A stretch of 64,000 nt of DNA from Ligula intestinalis (taxonomy: Eukaryota; Platyhelminthes; Cestoda; Diphyllobothriidea; Diphyllobothriidae). Positions 1-11,052 of the stretch are shown here, piece after piece. The notes under the pieces are model-generated. The model did not search any database and had not been told where the DNA came from. It worked only from the letters and a program-made list of their open reading frames with translations. Where the stretch lies: positions 16,000,761-16,064,760 of the forward strand of contig JAYGXS010000002.1 of NCBI GenBank assembly GCA_036362985.1. The letters run 5' to 3'. The position numbers and the translations under genes were made by a program. How positions within the stretch are numbered: position 1 is the first letter of the stretch; each line of letters starts with the position of its first letter.

Positions 1-1685
1 GTTTCGTAAAGTAGTGTATTTTGGAAGCCGTTCAATATTATTTTTGTTAAAATAAATAGGTAAATTCAGTTGGTGGCTCACTTATTGTTCGACGAATTCA
101 TCCTTGAAAGTTTGTTAGTATTTCGCAGCATGGTGTAGAGACGCGGCAGTTGAATCCACTTGGTTTCTCTGTGTATGTGTGTGTGTCACTTTTCAACCTC
201 AAATAAAGCGTTTACCTAATTATACGAATACTGACCATTTTTACGAAGTCCCTGACATAATCGTCAATCATGAATCTACTAAGCAGATCAGATAACTAAT
301 GCTCAACTTTCTAAAAACTGTCTACAGTTAAGAGGTTAGAGTTTGCATCAGGGTTATTCTTAACGTCAAATACGGTGCGCATAAAAAGTCAATTTGACCA
401 TTAAAAGCAATGTTTCCCAGGTGCAAATTTACTGATGACAAAAGCAGCAAGATTTATTGGATCTAGGACATTACAAGAGAGCTCTTCAGTTGCTGCCTCT
501 CATTGCATAACGTGAATCACGTAAGATAAAATAAAACCTAAATTCATACAGAAAAATCGTTAAGAACAAGAAAGTCATAAGAACTGATCAAGAGGTTCGT
601 CAATAACGTAAGAAAGTTAACACGCCATGGGCAGAAAAAACAGAGGAAAGAAATCTAAGGTAAGAAGTTGGGAGGGAAATGTGTGAAAATGGAGCCAATT
701 TTACCATAGTAGAGTTAGGTTAACTACATTCTCCAGCTGTTTACATAGGTTCAGTTTGGACCACCGTATATAGGCTGCCTCCGGGAAGCGTAAGTTACGA
801 GTTGTCCGTGCCCGAACAAGTTTTTGGAAATAAGTATTTGGGTCAACAGAATGGCCCGTTATTAGCAGATTTTCGGTAATCGGTGAGCGGGGGAATCTGT
901 TTTCTTGTGTCAATAACCAGCTAGGTAAATGCTCCTTAGCTCGGCGGCCAATTGCTGTTGCGTTCGTCCTGTGAACTTGCATCCGCAAGTGCATAATAAT
1001 TCGTAAACACAGTTTGAAGTGGCGTGCAACGGCAGGGCATACTTTTCATAGGAAATTGGTAAGGACTTTGTTGGAGTGCAAATTATGAGTAAAGATAGAG
1101 CTGGTTGTTCACATTGATTACGGAACCGTCTTTCGGAAAAAGTGAAGAATAGTACGTTCGAGACCAGTCAGAGGCCTAACGCACCGGTTACTATTAGCAA
1201 CCCAAGGACTGTCCTTATTTACAGGTGTCAGGAACTTCTTTTTAAGTAAAGTGATAGCTGATAAAATGTAGCAGTTTATCATATTTTCACGAGAGCATTC
1301 CCTGACACGTGAGACATAAGCTATTATTCTGCCGGCTTTAAAATGATTCATTTAAACGAGTGACGAGGAATCTCACCGTAATAAAATGTAAAATAACCTA
1401 ATGGAATACAAATTAATGACAGGTCTGTCGTCAAAATCGATGAGTTTGACTGAGCTGGTACGTGTTCCAGATGTACTTCGCGCTTTTTTACTCAAACTCA
1501 AAGCGTTGTTGAAGTGGGAACCTTGAAAAGGATGGGAAATAGCCAGTGAGGCAATTGAAAAGGTATGGGTCCGTAGACAGACGTTCACAAAGACCACATA
1601 TACAGTAAACAATAATTGATCATCGAAAAGTAAAGATTAATTTCCCAAAAATACCAAATAAAATATTTTTACATTTTTTCTAATA
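1..1685. other. no gene recognised
   Basis: AT-rich sequence with only short ORFs on both strands, none with a recognisable domain, signal peptide or convincing splice-site context. No element could be assigned. Confidence 0.5.
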
Positions 1686-1689
1686 GATC

Positions 1690-2715
1690 CGTTCCTGGTA
1701 ATGTTGCTGAGAGTGGACCCACGACGGATTTGCAACTTCAGGAGAATAAAATTATTGAGAAGAAGTCGAGTCGATCGCTGGGACAATGCTTTTATCCGCC
1801 TGACATTTCGATATCTGTTTCGGATTCGTCATCAGAGACATAGGCAGAGAGCAATAAGAGATAGGGTGGCACAAACACAGGAGTTTGCAGTACTTACACG
1901 ATACAATAATTACTGCAAACATACGATGACAATTAACCGTAATTGCCTTTTTGAGATGAGCTGTTTCTGCTATTAATATCTCGGATGATGAATCCACCAT
2001 GGATGTCAAAACGTCAGGCGAATAAACGTATTGTCTTTGTCTTCTCTGTTGGTGGTCTGTTGAGCGGCATGCGGGTTCTGACCTGCTGACCTTTCATCAC
2101 GCGTGGTGGACTCGGACGTGATGATTGCCCGGTTATGTGGCCCTCCGGTACTGGTATGGGATGAGGCGGTGGCCTGTCCGTTCCCCAAGCGGCGACTTGC
2201 TGTAGCCAAATTGAGTCTCAGCACCCAATATGGATAGGACAAATCGTTGTAGTTGTTGATGGATTGGGGGTCCGTGAACCATGACTAAAGTAATTCTCGG
2301 ATCACCCGATTGTCGCCTGTTAAATGTTCTCCGTGACCCATTTTATAGCCGCAATCATGTTAGCAAGTTTAGCATTAATCGTGTTGAATGAGGCTTCCTG
2401 CTGTAGAACCTGTATTTGCTCCTTCGTTAGTTTGTCAGTCCTTTGGGTCGATCGCAGTGCATCGCGCCCAAATAAATTGCCAATACAAGCAAACATACGC
2501 AAACACGCACGAGGACAATTATCGTTAATTGTCGTTATTTTTCCTACGTGTGCAGTAATGACCCTGTCCTACAAAGACTGCAACTTCCACTTCTGCCACT
2601 GCTTTCTTCTAATGTCTCCAGTGAAGAATAGGCGACGGATTTCGGAACGTCAGGCGAACTAAAGTGTTGGCATAGCGATTGAATCGTCTCAGTTACCTTC
2701 TGGAACTCGTATGTT
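1690..2715 (-). mobile_element. internally deleted Penelope-like element (family 1)
   Basis: Minus-strand PLE remnant. A terminal-repeat (pLTR) end with a hammerhead-like core lies at about 1740-1975. The C-terminal tail of the GIY-YIG endonuclease ORF lies at about 2040-2310 and reads SWFTDPQSINNYNDLSYPY, followed by a conserved downstream segment (RLNLATASRRLGNGQATASS). At 2320-2460 comes the conserved region that normally precedes the PLE reverse transcriptase (LTKEQIQVLQQEASFN...NMIAAIKWV). The whole RT and most of the EN are therefore missing between these blocks. Plus-strand (inverted) pLTR pieces sit at about 1975-2035 and 2560-2715. PLE identity rests on similarity to the better copies at 5.1 and 39 kb; exact edges are uncertain. 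Confidence 0.65.
1797..1841 (-). ncRNA. hammerhead-like ribozyme core in PLE terminal repeat
   Basis: On the minus strand CTGATGA (1835-1829) is followed after 19 nt by GAAATGTC (1809-1802), where better copies have GAAACGTC. The change breaks the ACGT palindrome proposed to form stem III. PLE terminal repeats are known to encode small hammerheads. Activity of this copy is doubtful. Confidence 0.45.
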
Positions 2716-3353
2716 TGCATGTAGTGTCAATGTGCAGTATGACGATCGGTTTCGATGAAGTCCATCATGTGCTCAAGACCAGAGACGGTGTTTGAACTAA
2801 GTACGAGATGATTGTGAAATAAGATGCGTAAGTGTCTACCTCACTCCAACCCAAACCGCTATGACTGGTGACTAGACCGAAGTCGAGATGACCGAAGCAG
2901 GCTTTAGGCGGAAGCCCCTTTCTCCAATGCAGTCTTAAAGATCGCCTTACTTAGCCTTGAGAGACAGAAGACTTCGCGCGGGTACTGCTGCACTGTCTGC
3001 CCTCACTCACCTACAGTAGGTGTCTAGCCAGACTTTGGTAAGCCAGGACTGGTTGCTACTACCAATACTGCTACTTCTAAAAATACTTACTAGGGTGTCG
3101 CTTAGTGCTAGTATGTGCTGGTACTATTACTGACTGTTTTGTTAGTCAGAAGTGACACTGCTTAAAGTCAGCACTGGGCTCATATCTCCTCAATCTCGGC
3201 AAGAAGTGTAGTAGTACTGGTGCTGGCACTGACGCCACCATTTTTCACAGTTGATGCTGATTAAGCCAACGCTAGGTCTCGCATTCCCTTGGTCTCTACA
3301 AGGAGTGTAACTCCGGGTTTTACTATTTCGGGTTAGTACATGGTTGGAGTCCT

Positions 3354-3411
3354 GAGCACAGCAGCGTTTGCCTTGGTTTCCGCACTCTCAACTCTATCCA
3401 TCGAGCTGTGT
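3354..3411 (+). repeat. direct repeat, copy 1
   Basis: Shares with the segment at 3718-3776 the strings GCACA.CAG.G.TTGCCT, then TTTCCGC, CAACTCTATCCATC and CTGTGT, at a spacing of about 365 bp. Flanks are diverged. Nature unknown; it may be two relics of one interspersed repeat. Confidence 0.5.
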
Positions 3412-3717
3412 ACGCTTCAACTAGGTACGGACTAAGATACTTCTGTTTTAGATACGTGTTAATGCTAAACGTGCTTATTCCTAGGAATCATGCTTACTTA
3501 GGCCAGTAGATAGTATACTATAAGTACTGCCTGTGTGTGCTTTTTAAGGAGTCGCACCCAATGTGCACTTTCAATCTGTTTGAGGTAATAGTGATTAGCA
3601 GTCTGCTTAAATTTCTGCGGCTCATGCTACTACACCTTTTTTTAAACTCCTGAATAACAATGAAGCTGAATGTTTGTAATACTGCCTATTCCGATAAAGT
3701 ACATGTTTTTGAGGCCC

Positions 3718-3776
3718 AAAGCACATCAGGGCTTGCCTCACTTTCCGCCCTTGCAACTCTATCCATCAGACTGTGT
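3718..3776 (+). repeat. direct repeat, copy 2
   Basis: Second copy of the 3354-3411 segment, sharing CAACTCTATCCATC and flanking blocks. Similarity fades within about 60 bp on either side. Confidence 0.5.
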
Positions 3777-4146
3777 CATATCCTGGGTTAGCGCGACGCT
3801 TCTACGCAAAACCTCATGTTTTATCAAACCTTAACATCGAATGGTAATCCTTCTGTTTTCAGGCCAACCTTTTGCAGTATCTAACTCCTCTTAAGGTTGC
3901 GAGGACGTCTCCTGTCTACTAGGAGGGAAATCTGCTTCAAAATCTATTAATATTGTTATGTCCTATAACTATAACCAATGCATACGCAAACGAGAAAAGA
4001 AGCCACATCCAACTGGCCCAAAAGTTTGGTGAGCTCCTCCGTACGTGAAGAACGTATCGGAAGCGCTCAACCGCCTGCTCACCCGCCTTGGAGTCGGAGT
4101 TGCGCAGAGGCCAGAAGCAACCATCAGGCGTCGGGTCGTGAGAACG

Positions 4147-4158
4147 AAAGACACACTG
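4147..4158 (+). repeat. target-site duplication, left copy
   Basis: AAAGACACACTG; matches 5126-5137 (AAAGACCCACTG) with one difference. In both places it encodes Lys-Asp-Xaa-Leu in the same frame of the host PLE ORF, so collapsing the two restores a continuous reading frame. Confidence 0.75.
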
Positions 4159-4505
4159 AGAAGAAGAAGACTCGATCGCTGGGACAATATTTTTATTCGC
4201 CTGACGTTTCGATATCCATCGCGGATTCGTCATCAGAGACATGAGTAGCAGAAAGGTAAGGTATGCACAGACGTTTGCAGTATTTATAGGACACAGTCAT
4301 TACTGCAAGAATACAGTGACAATTAACGTTAATTGCCTTCTTGTGCGTGGACTGCTTGTTGGATGGCACGCGGGCTCTGACCTGTTGAACTTTCATCACG
4401 GGCGGTGAGCTCGGGCATGATGATTGCTCGGCCGTCTGTCTCCCCGGTTTTGGCGTACGATGAGGCGGTGGCCTGCCCGCTCCTCAAGTGACGGCTTGCT
4501 TTGGC
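4159..4505 (-). repeat. inverted repeat, left arm (PLE 3' end)
   Basis: Near-complement of about 4735-5100. Shared blocks include the pLTR (CTCGATCGCTGGGACAAT), TGACAATTAACGTTAATTGCC, the GGCGGTGAGCTCGGGCATG block and GCGTACGATGAGGCGGTGG. The arms could fold into a hairpin of several hundred bp in RNA or single-stranded DNA. Confidence 0.8.
4198..4241 (-). ncRNA. hammerhead-like ribozyme in inverted PLE terminal repeat
   Basis: Minus strand: CTGATGA (4236-4230), then a 19-nt segment able to pair ATCC with GGAT, then GAAACGTC (4210-4203). ACGT would make a 4-bp stem III between two molecules, with cleavage after GTC. Upstream TGTCT can pair with downstream AGGCG as stem I, using wobbles. All catalytic core positions are present. 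The base pair next to the core in stem II is not the usual G-C, so activity is uncertain. Confidence 0.6.
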
Positions 4506-4734
4506 CACATTGAATCTCAGAATTCGCAGCAGTGCGGCGAAATGATGCCAATTCTCAAGTTGCAGCTCATTCGACGAGACCCGGCCACACCTTCAAATTT
4601 GATGAGGCCGAAATTCTTGCAAGAGGTGACAATCGGGTGAGCGTAGAACAACTTGAGTCATGGTTCATGGGCCCCCAATCCATCAACAAATGAAACGATT
4701 TGCCCAATCCATATTCAATCCTAAGGTTCAATTT

Positions 4735-5100
4735 GGCCAAAGCAAGCTGTCACTTGAGGAACGGGCAGGCCACCGCCTCATCGTACGCCAAAACCGGGGA
4801 GCCAGACGGCCGAGCAATCAACATGCCCGAGCTCACCGCCCGTGACGAAATTTTAACAGGTCAGAGCCTGCGTGCCGTCCAACAAGCAGTCCACGCACAA
4901 TAAGGCAATTAACGTTGATTGCCACTGTATGCTTGCAGTAATGACTGTGTCCTATAAATACTGCAAACGTCTGTGCACACTTAACCTTTCTGCTACTCAT
5001 GTCTCTGATGACGAATGCGCCACGGATATCGAAACGTCAGGTGAATAAACATATTGTCCCAGCGATCGAGTCTTCTTCTTCTTCTCAATTGCTTCCTGGG
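4735..5100 (+). repeat. inverted repeat, right arm (PLE 3' end)
   Basis: Plus-strand counterpart of 4159-4505, with CCACCGCCTCATCGTACGCC, CATGCCCGAGCTCACCGCCC, the TTAACGTTGATTGCC block and the pLTR with GTCCCAGCGATCGAG. The spacer between the arms holds the EN C-terminal coding fragment. Confidence 0.8.
4998..5044 (+). ncRNA. hammerhead-like ribozyme in PLE terminal repeat
   Basis: CTGATGA at 5005-5011 and GAAACGTC at 5031-5038 with a 19-nt stem II region between. Same architecture as the copy on the opposite strand at 4198-4241. It precedes AATAAA-like sequence and the conserved TATTGTCCCAGCGATCGAG. Confidence 0.6.
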
Positions 5101-5125
5101 ACACGGATGTTCGCTTGTATTGGCC

Positions 5126-5137
5126 AAAGACCCACTG
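5126..5137 (+). repeat. target-site duplication, right copy
   Basis: AAAGACCCACTG, partner of 4147-4158. The intact homologous locus at 39132-39143 also reads AAAGACCCACTG, showing that this is PLE coding sequence that was duplicated on insertion. Confidence 0.75.
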
Positions 5138-5690
5138 CCACGGCAAAAAATGGCTGGGGTCGTTTACCGGATTTGGTGCAGTTGTGTACAAAGCAACTTC
5201 GTCGGAGAAACCGGAAGATTACTCCGGACGCGAATGGCCGAGCATGCAGCGGCTGTGAGGAAAAAAGACGCCAACTCTCAGGTTGCAGCTCACTCGATGG
5301 GACTTGGACATATTTTCAAGTTTGATGAGGCCGGAATTCTCGCAAGAGTTTACAACCGCGTGAGCCTCGAGCTGCTCGAGTCATGGTTTTCAGGCTCCCA
5401 GTCCATCAACAAACGCAACGATTTGGCGTTCCTATACGGTGTACTGAGACATTTCCTGAGCAACAGAATCATTCACGTGGAAAGGACTGGGTGCAGCAAC
5501 ATGTATGACAGCGAGCATAACTGTCCTGCCATTATCAAGGCTGCATTCGACGCTGACAAGCAAACTGTGGCAATTAGTGAGTCGAATGCAAAGTTTCAAG
5601 CCAGTACCGCATCAATTAAGACCCAAGCGGTGGCTGCGGAAGTGAACAGTTATCCCACACACGCGGATGACCACAATGAACTGTAAATAG

Positions 5691-5835
5691 CGTGCAACCT
5701 GTGCATGTCTCCACCTTATCTGCGCATGACCATGACTATGTTATCATCACCTATGATAATGGAATCCCGAGGGAATCCCGAACGTCAGGAAAATAAAGCC
5801 CTTCTTCTTGTGATCGCATCTTCTTCTTCTGAACT
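5691..5835 (+). repeat. degenerate PLE terminal repeat after the host EN
   Basis: Follows the stop of the host PLE ORF. It contains CTATGATAATGGAATCCC, GAACGTCAGGAAAATAAAG and GATCGCATCTTCTTCTTCT, aligned with the hammerhead-pLTR block of the other copies but with the ribozyme core eroded. Confidence 0.5.
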
Positions 5836-8665
5836 ATGTTAGTAGCTCAGTAAGAATAAATAAGCAGAGTTGATTGAAATATGGGTTTTCCACCATTATT
5901 CGTCATCGCCTGGTGTTTGTGAGACACCGGAGGGGTTTCCTGCGGGCATGTCTATGTTACTGATGTCGAAACACCTAATATCCTACGAATAATTACAAAA
6001 TATGTAAACTCATCGGCAGTTAGGATAAGCTTATTTTTAAAGATGAGAAACGTTTGCAAGGATCAACATGAACTGTCTGTAATTATTTATATCGATGCTG
6101 CTTATTGGATAGGGGCATAGGGAAAGGGGTGATATAAAATGGATACTATAATTACTCCGAGTCAACAAAATGTTTTTTCGTTTGCTTCAAATACAATCAG
6201 TCATATTCATTGTTCCAGCATTAAAAATGAAGATGGTAGGAATAGGCTGCTAAAACTCCTACTAATTAATTTATCACAGTAGTACATCGAGACGATCATT
6301 TTGCAGATGGTCGTTTACTTTCCTCTTTTTTGTCCTCGCTCTCTGATAAAGCTTTAATAAGTGAGGATGTTTTGGAAATTCGACAGACGTTTTAGAATAT
6401 TCTTTTCGTCTCTTCTATATTAAAATTGCCATGATAGGATTTATTTTTCCCATTTCCGTGATTATTTTCCTTTCTTCGTTTCAGCTTATGGGGTTAATGT
6501 TTCCGTTTCTGCAGGCATATTAACGTAAACGGAAAGCGTGTGTTGCCAAATTTTAAACTGATCCTCTGCTTCAGAATCTTTAACTTGACCATACAAAGAA
6601 ATTTGAGCTCATTTTAGATTTCGGAAAAACTAGTGTGCGAACACGCGGGATACACTGTTCCATTATTGCTTCCTCAGTCTCATTGTATCGACTTTTATTT
6701 GACCTGTAGCCCACACATATCTGTACTTGTGTTTTTGCCCCTAAAACGGTTACAGCAGAACAAAACGGCAACAAATTATTGTCAAAAAGTTTCAAAAGCT
6801 TGAGCACGGTGAATATGGGGAATAAATATGCTCATGAATGCTACCTCAAATTCAGACTTGACATTATGCTTAAAGCCCACGAATTAAAAGGTCTAAGCCA
6901 GTGCATGTTAGCTCTGCTTTGCTTTTGTTCTCGTAGTAAACGTTGTTCGCAAAGTTCACCAAGAATCTGCGCACCACTTATTTGAAGAAATGGATACTGT
7001 TTCATCAACATAACGGTGGTTAAAAGCGGCGTTCTTTCTTTGAACTACGTGTAAGTACTAATCCATTTGGCCAATTCACTTAACGAAACAGATATTTTTA
7101 TATTCATCATGCATGCAGGCAAAATCGGAAGAGCGTCAGATGCGTTTTGGTACGGTCTAGGATTCGGCTTATGCTACATAGATGACGAGGATAAACTTGT
7201 CTACGGTTTTACTTGCCAAAAGGCGTAGTTTTCTCATCGTCACAAACAGCCTCTAGTCTAGCGGCTAAGAAAGCACGTAACTCTAGGTGGTAAAAAAGTA
7301 ATTGTTTATACTGAAAACCTTAGAATGAGCAAAGGTATTTGGGAATGAGTGTGATATCTCGATGCTATAACTCGGTGATTTTTCCTAAAATATTTTTGGG
7401 CCCTGTCATCCTTCATAAGGCTATACGCTGGTATACAAGCCTTTATGGGTATCTGTTCCGAGGAAACATGTAAATCTTAAAGTAAAGAAATAAAGCACGG
7501 ACACCCTCATTCAGATGCGGAAGTATTTAGTGTCACCTTTTCGCATAACCAAATGATTGATAAAACAAAAAATGTACAGTTTACATATTTTACTGTCTAT
7601 ATAAGTACCATATGCAGTTACTTGGGATTAACATGCACTCTGGAGGATCATAAACAAAACTCTCTTGAATTTGCTTTTAATCAGTTGTTTATTTTTCCAT
7701 TGGGAAATTTATTAAGTTAAAAAGATAAACTAATCGTAATCAATTAAATAAGGCACATATTACGGATAAAAAGGTCTGAGTGATTGTTATTAGTTTCTTT
7801 TCTTAGCCTTCTAGCCCTTGACAGCACAATCTTTTTTGCTAAATTTGACAAAAAGTGCATGCCTCATGCTCTAGTCATTATTTGATACATTTGACCTCTT
7901 TGAAGAGAGTCTATGACTATTAAAAGTCTTTAAGGTCTACGTCTGTATCATAAATTTGAGCGAATTCCAGTACATGTGACAATAAAAAGCGTCCTTCCTG
8001 TTGTATGCACACTTATGTTCAGTGTGCTGAACATCACAACATCGGCTGAGATGTGCGCATATATTGCTAATTTGGCAAAGTAAAAATATATCCAACGGTA
8101 ACATATTGGTACAATTTGAAGGGAAATCATCACGGGAAGACTCTACTACACGTAGGCAGCCATCATGTGGGCCAGCGATTTTTGCGGGGTAAGATCATTT
8201 TCGAGTGCTTGGCTCGCATTTCACTTCTGTGTTTGTGTGAAGTTCAAAGAAAGCCATGAGTGGCTACATACGCCCCCAGTAGACAAAGCGGAGTGCGTAT
8301 TTAGTCATTGTTTTTAGACATTTAACTAGTTTGTTAGGCTAGCAGAAAAAGCATTCTCGCATTTTTCGGCTTTCCATAACTGAGGTAGTATGTATTCAGA
8401 GATGATAAATGAAAAGGGAAGGCTCATCAGAAAAGTCGAGCTTTACCTGTGAATTTCTAAGCTGATTATACCAATCGTTTGTCAGACGAAATGAGAAGTT
8501 AGGGATAGAATTATCGTACTAAAGGGCTTGGAGACAGAGGTTAAATAGGAGGCTGACGTCCTGGGGAGAGGTGGTTATAGAGACGTGACTCGTGCTGCGA
8601 TAGCTGCTGCAAGCTATAAGAGCAACGTGAGAGTTTAAATTGTACGACCAGGGTTAGGAGATGCA
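5836..8665. other. no gene recognised
   Basis: AT-rich. ORFs are short, without recognisable domains, and often lack ATG starts. No exon-like segment with matching splice sites was found. Confidence 0.45.
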
Positions 8666-8669
8666 GCAT

Positions 8670-9180
8670 CAGAGGAGTTTTACCTGACCGAGAACGGGTA
8701 AGAAGTTACCGTTCCAAGGTAGGTAAAAAGGTAAGGAAAATTGGACGCAGACCTTCATACTGTGCATCCAGATCAACGTAGTGCTTAATGCAACTTGTAC
8801 CGCACTGTCAAGCTTGAAGGAATTTGCGTGTCTGTTTTGAGATAATCGTGGCGAACACTTTAGTTCCGTCCCAATTGAAGTGGTGGTTGTAATCAACGGC
8901 GTGTGCAGACACGAGAGGCACGGGATCAGCTCGCGACTGGCCAGCTTATTTGCATTTGTGGAGGTCCCTCGTCGTCGACTTGTGTGCCCTATGTGGGTGC
9001 CAGATTAATGCAGGAAAGGTAGTAAGTGACATTGGTTCGTTACTCATTGGGTATGTGGTCCTTAACGCGAGAATGATGAGCTCAAGGGAATGGGAAAACA
9101 TGTATTTGTACTTGTAGAAGACGAAGGCGTTTCGTTCACCGGAAGTGCAATTTTATTCTTCCAGGTTTTCGGGCTCTTGC
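8670..9180 (-). pseudogene. Penelope-like endonuclease relic (second PLE lineage)
   Basis: Reading the minus strand across several frame changes gives KDHIPNE.RTNVTYYLSC, then VGHTSRRRGTS (YIG-like block), then HFNWDGTKVFA and HYVDLDAQYEGLR. These are the KDxIP linker, the GIY-YIG core, the FNWDxxKV segment and the terminal VDLDxxYEGLR block of PLE endonucleases. Numerous stops and shifts mark it as long dead. The FNWD and DLDAQYEGLR signatures separate it from the ESWFSGSQSIN family at 5 kb. Confidence 0.65.
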
Positions 9181-10425
9181 GGAAGTCCATCACCGGAGGG
9201 AAACCATCAAAGATAAACGAGCAACAGTTTTAGGGAGTGAGAGCCAATCAACCGTTAAAAGTGGGAGGGGAGAAGTCACCCATTAATCACCAGTGTCGGC
9301 CGTGCAAATATGCCTGCAGGGGGTGATGGTTGCGGGCACCAACTCAGTTCAGCAGTTGAGTGCCGCCAAGACCCGAACCTCAAGTAATTATCGTCCTGTC
9401 TTGCTACCGCCGTGAGCAATTAGATAAGCCTGCTAATCTATCTCCTGCCAAAAAATGTATGTGTCTTCAGTACTCGCCTGTACACCAGGACAGCTGCGTC
9501 CTGAAACGGATCGGTGTACGCTTATCTACTAATATATATATAATATATGGTGAAGTCCAAGGCTTTCCTTGGCAGATATCATAAATTGCTTGAATTTTCG
9601 AGCCTGGACTCACAGCTCTGATTTGCTGACTTCCTTTTCTACCAGATCGGTGCATCGCACTTACAGGGAAAAAGCAACATGATGCTGAGTAAAGATTAGC
9701 TTCGTGTATAGTTTTACCTTCACTAACCTACTATCAAACTTGTGTTAGATGCTAGAGCAATTCTTAAATGTAATTATCAGAGCGAAGACAACAAAAATTT
9801 ATACTTGCAGGTCCGTTGGGTATAATGCTGGTTTAATTAGGAACTTTAAAGGAATTATGCAGCAATGGGCTAATTTTGCAATATAGAAGATGTAGGAACC
9901 ACGGTAGCGAGAGTAAAACCGGGGACTTGCTGTTCTGTCACACCAATTGGCATCAACAAGCCAGGTTTACTTTGCAGTTACAGCTCGTATATTTTGGTGG
10001 TCAGAAGTTACGGTCTGGCCGCCTAAAGGAAGATAAAAAATTTTAAAAAAAAATCTTGCAAGGTTTTTGGAGGTCAAATTTCCGCCTACTCAAACACTTA
10101 TTTGCTTATTTTAGCCAGCGGCAGTTGTTCTAATAGGCTTCTTGGTCTAAAAGCTTTATTTTCAGTGTTTTTGTCCTTTCGTTACGTTGTCTGCCTACCT
10201 TTTTAGTCTAGAAAAACATTTAAAGTACTTTTAAGCTATTTCTTATTGTGCACTGGCCGCGCATTAAACACGCATTTATCAGGTGTTAAACCCTAAGCCA
10301 CGATTTCCGTCAGACGCTTGGGCTGAACGAATTTTGTGTCTTGGCGGCCCTTCTATGAATCCCTAGCGTCTTGGCTATATAAGGAGATGACTGAGCTCAG
10401 ATGGCTTCTGCTATGACAGGAGTGC
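9181..10425. other. no gene; contains an interspersed repeat piece
   Basis: No coding sequence recognised. About 9515-9560 carries GATCGGTGTACGCTTATC, TACTAATATATATATA, a short module also seen near 27705 and in inverted form near 38091-38220. Confidence 0.4.
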
Positions 10426-10429
10426 CCAG

Positions 10430-10965
10430 TGCCAACGAAGGTGCGAGTTTTAGGAAGCATTTGGTGGATTACTGGAGAAAGAGTTTGATTAGCCACGTGA
10501 ACCATAGACTGCTTAAGTCATTGTTTTCAGGTCGACAGGCAATTACAAAGCACAATGGCCTCCCCACTCCATAGTCCGTGCTACGCTTTTGCTAAGGCAA
10601 CGCAGAGAGCGCCAGAATGAAATTGTTCGCACTGCCTGTGTAGGTAAGTCAAATTTCTTAAGAACCCCCCCCCCACGGAGTAATAAATTTCAGCAGTTAA
10701 GAACTTGAATGTTGGCAATGTCCACACCTGCGATGAAGGACGGAGCCAATAGTTTCGACAGGCAGACAGATATACCAAAACTTATATCCGCAATCCATTC
10801 GGGAGATGTCATGTGTAATAAACGTGCATTGGTCTTTTGGCTTATAAATGCATGAGCACCTGTACAATTCACTTCTCATGGCTGAATAAGTGTCTGATGA
10901 AGGTTTCGAAGGAGAATCTAAAACGTCGGCCTATAAGGCTATTGTTCCAGCGACCATGACTCCTT
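10430..10965 (+). mobile_element. Penelope-like element 3' fragment
   Basis: The end of an EN ORF is readable (HVNHRLLKSLFSGRQAITKH, then NGLP), parallel to NRVSLELLESWFSGSQSINK of the 5-kb copy. It is followed by about 350 bp of UTR and a pLTR end with a hammerhead-like core and the conserved AAGGCTATTGTTCCAGCGA. A diverged relative of family 1; the rest of the element is absent. Confidence 0.6.
10888..10934 (+). ncRNA. hammerhead-like relic in PLE terminal repeat
   Basis: CTGATGA at 10894-10900, then 19 nt with good stem II potential (AGGTTT against GAATCT with wobbles), then AAAACGTC at 10920-10927. The core G of GAAA has become A, so it is probably inactive. It differs in sequence from the family 1 copies while keeping the spacing. 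Confidence 0.5.
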
Positions 10966-11052
10966 CTGCGAAATCATAGTGCATTATTTTGCTTTGTATT
11001 TTGCCTGACGCAGCATCTACACACCGAGAAAATTAGGCCAATTCGGAAAATA

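Larger units (their letters stand above)
2716..3953. other. no gene; contains an imperfect direct repeat
   Basis: No ORF or known element recognised. It holds two diverged copies of an approximately 58-bp segment (see 3354-3411 and 3718-3776) and many short TACTGCT/TACTACT-like strings, suggesting an old, unidentified repeat. Confidence 0.4.
4159..5125 (+). mobile_element. nested Penelope-like element with inverted terminal copy
   Basis: A 967-bp insertion inside the EN region of an older PLE. Its left arm (about 4159-4505) is a minus-strand copy of the element's own 3' end (pLTR, UTR, end of the EN tail). The centre and right arm (about 4506-5125) run in the plus direction: the C-terminal half of the EN (NDANSQVAAHS, GHTFKFDEAEILARG, ESWFMGPQSIN), a long UTR, then the pLTR with a hammerhead-like core and the terminus ending near TTGTATTGGC. 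The arms are complementary over some 350 bp. A 12-bp target duplication flanks it. 5' truncation plus an inverted terminal copy fits known PLE insertion behaviour. Confidence 0.75.
3985..5690 (+). pseudogene. Penelope-like element RT/EN ORF (host copy), interrupted by another PLE
   Basis: Plus-strand PLE coding sequence split by a nested element. The left part (about 3985-4158) is the linker before the endonuclease (VSEALNRLLTRLGVGVAQRP, then EATIRRRVVRTKDTL). The right part (5126-5686) starts KDPLPRQKMAG in the same frame and holds a GIY-YIG endonuclease: VVYRIWCSC, NFVGETGR with the conserved Arg in RLLRTRM, EHAAAV, and the terminal ESWFSGSQSIN block. It ends with an acidic tail and a stop at 5686. 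The right-hand part has no stop codon, so it is the best preserved EN in the window. The RT lies outside or is lost. In PLEs this EN nicks target DNA for target-primed reverse transcription. Confidence 0.8.
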
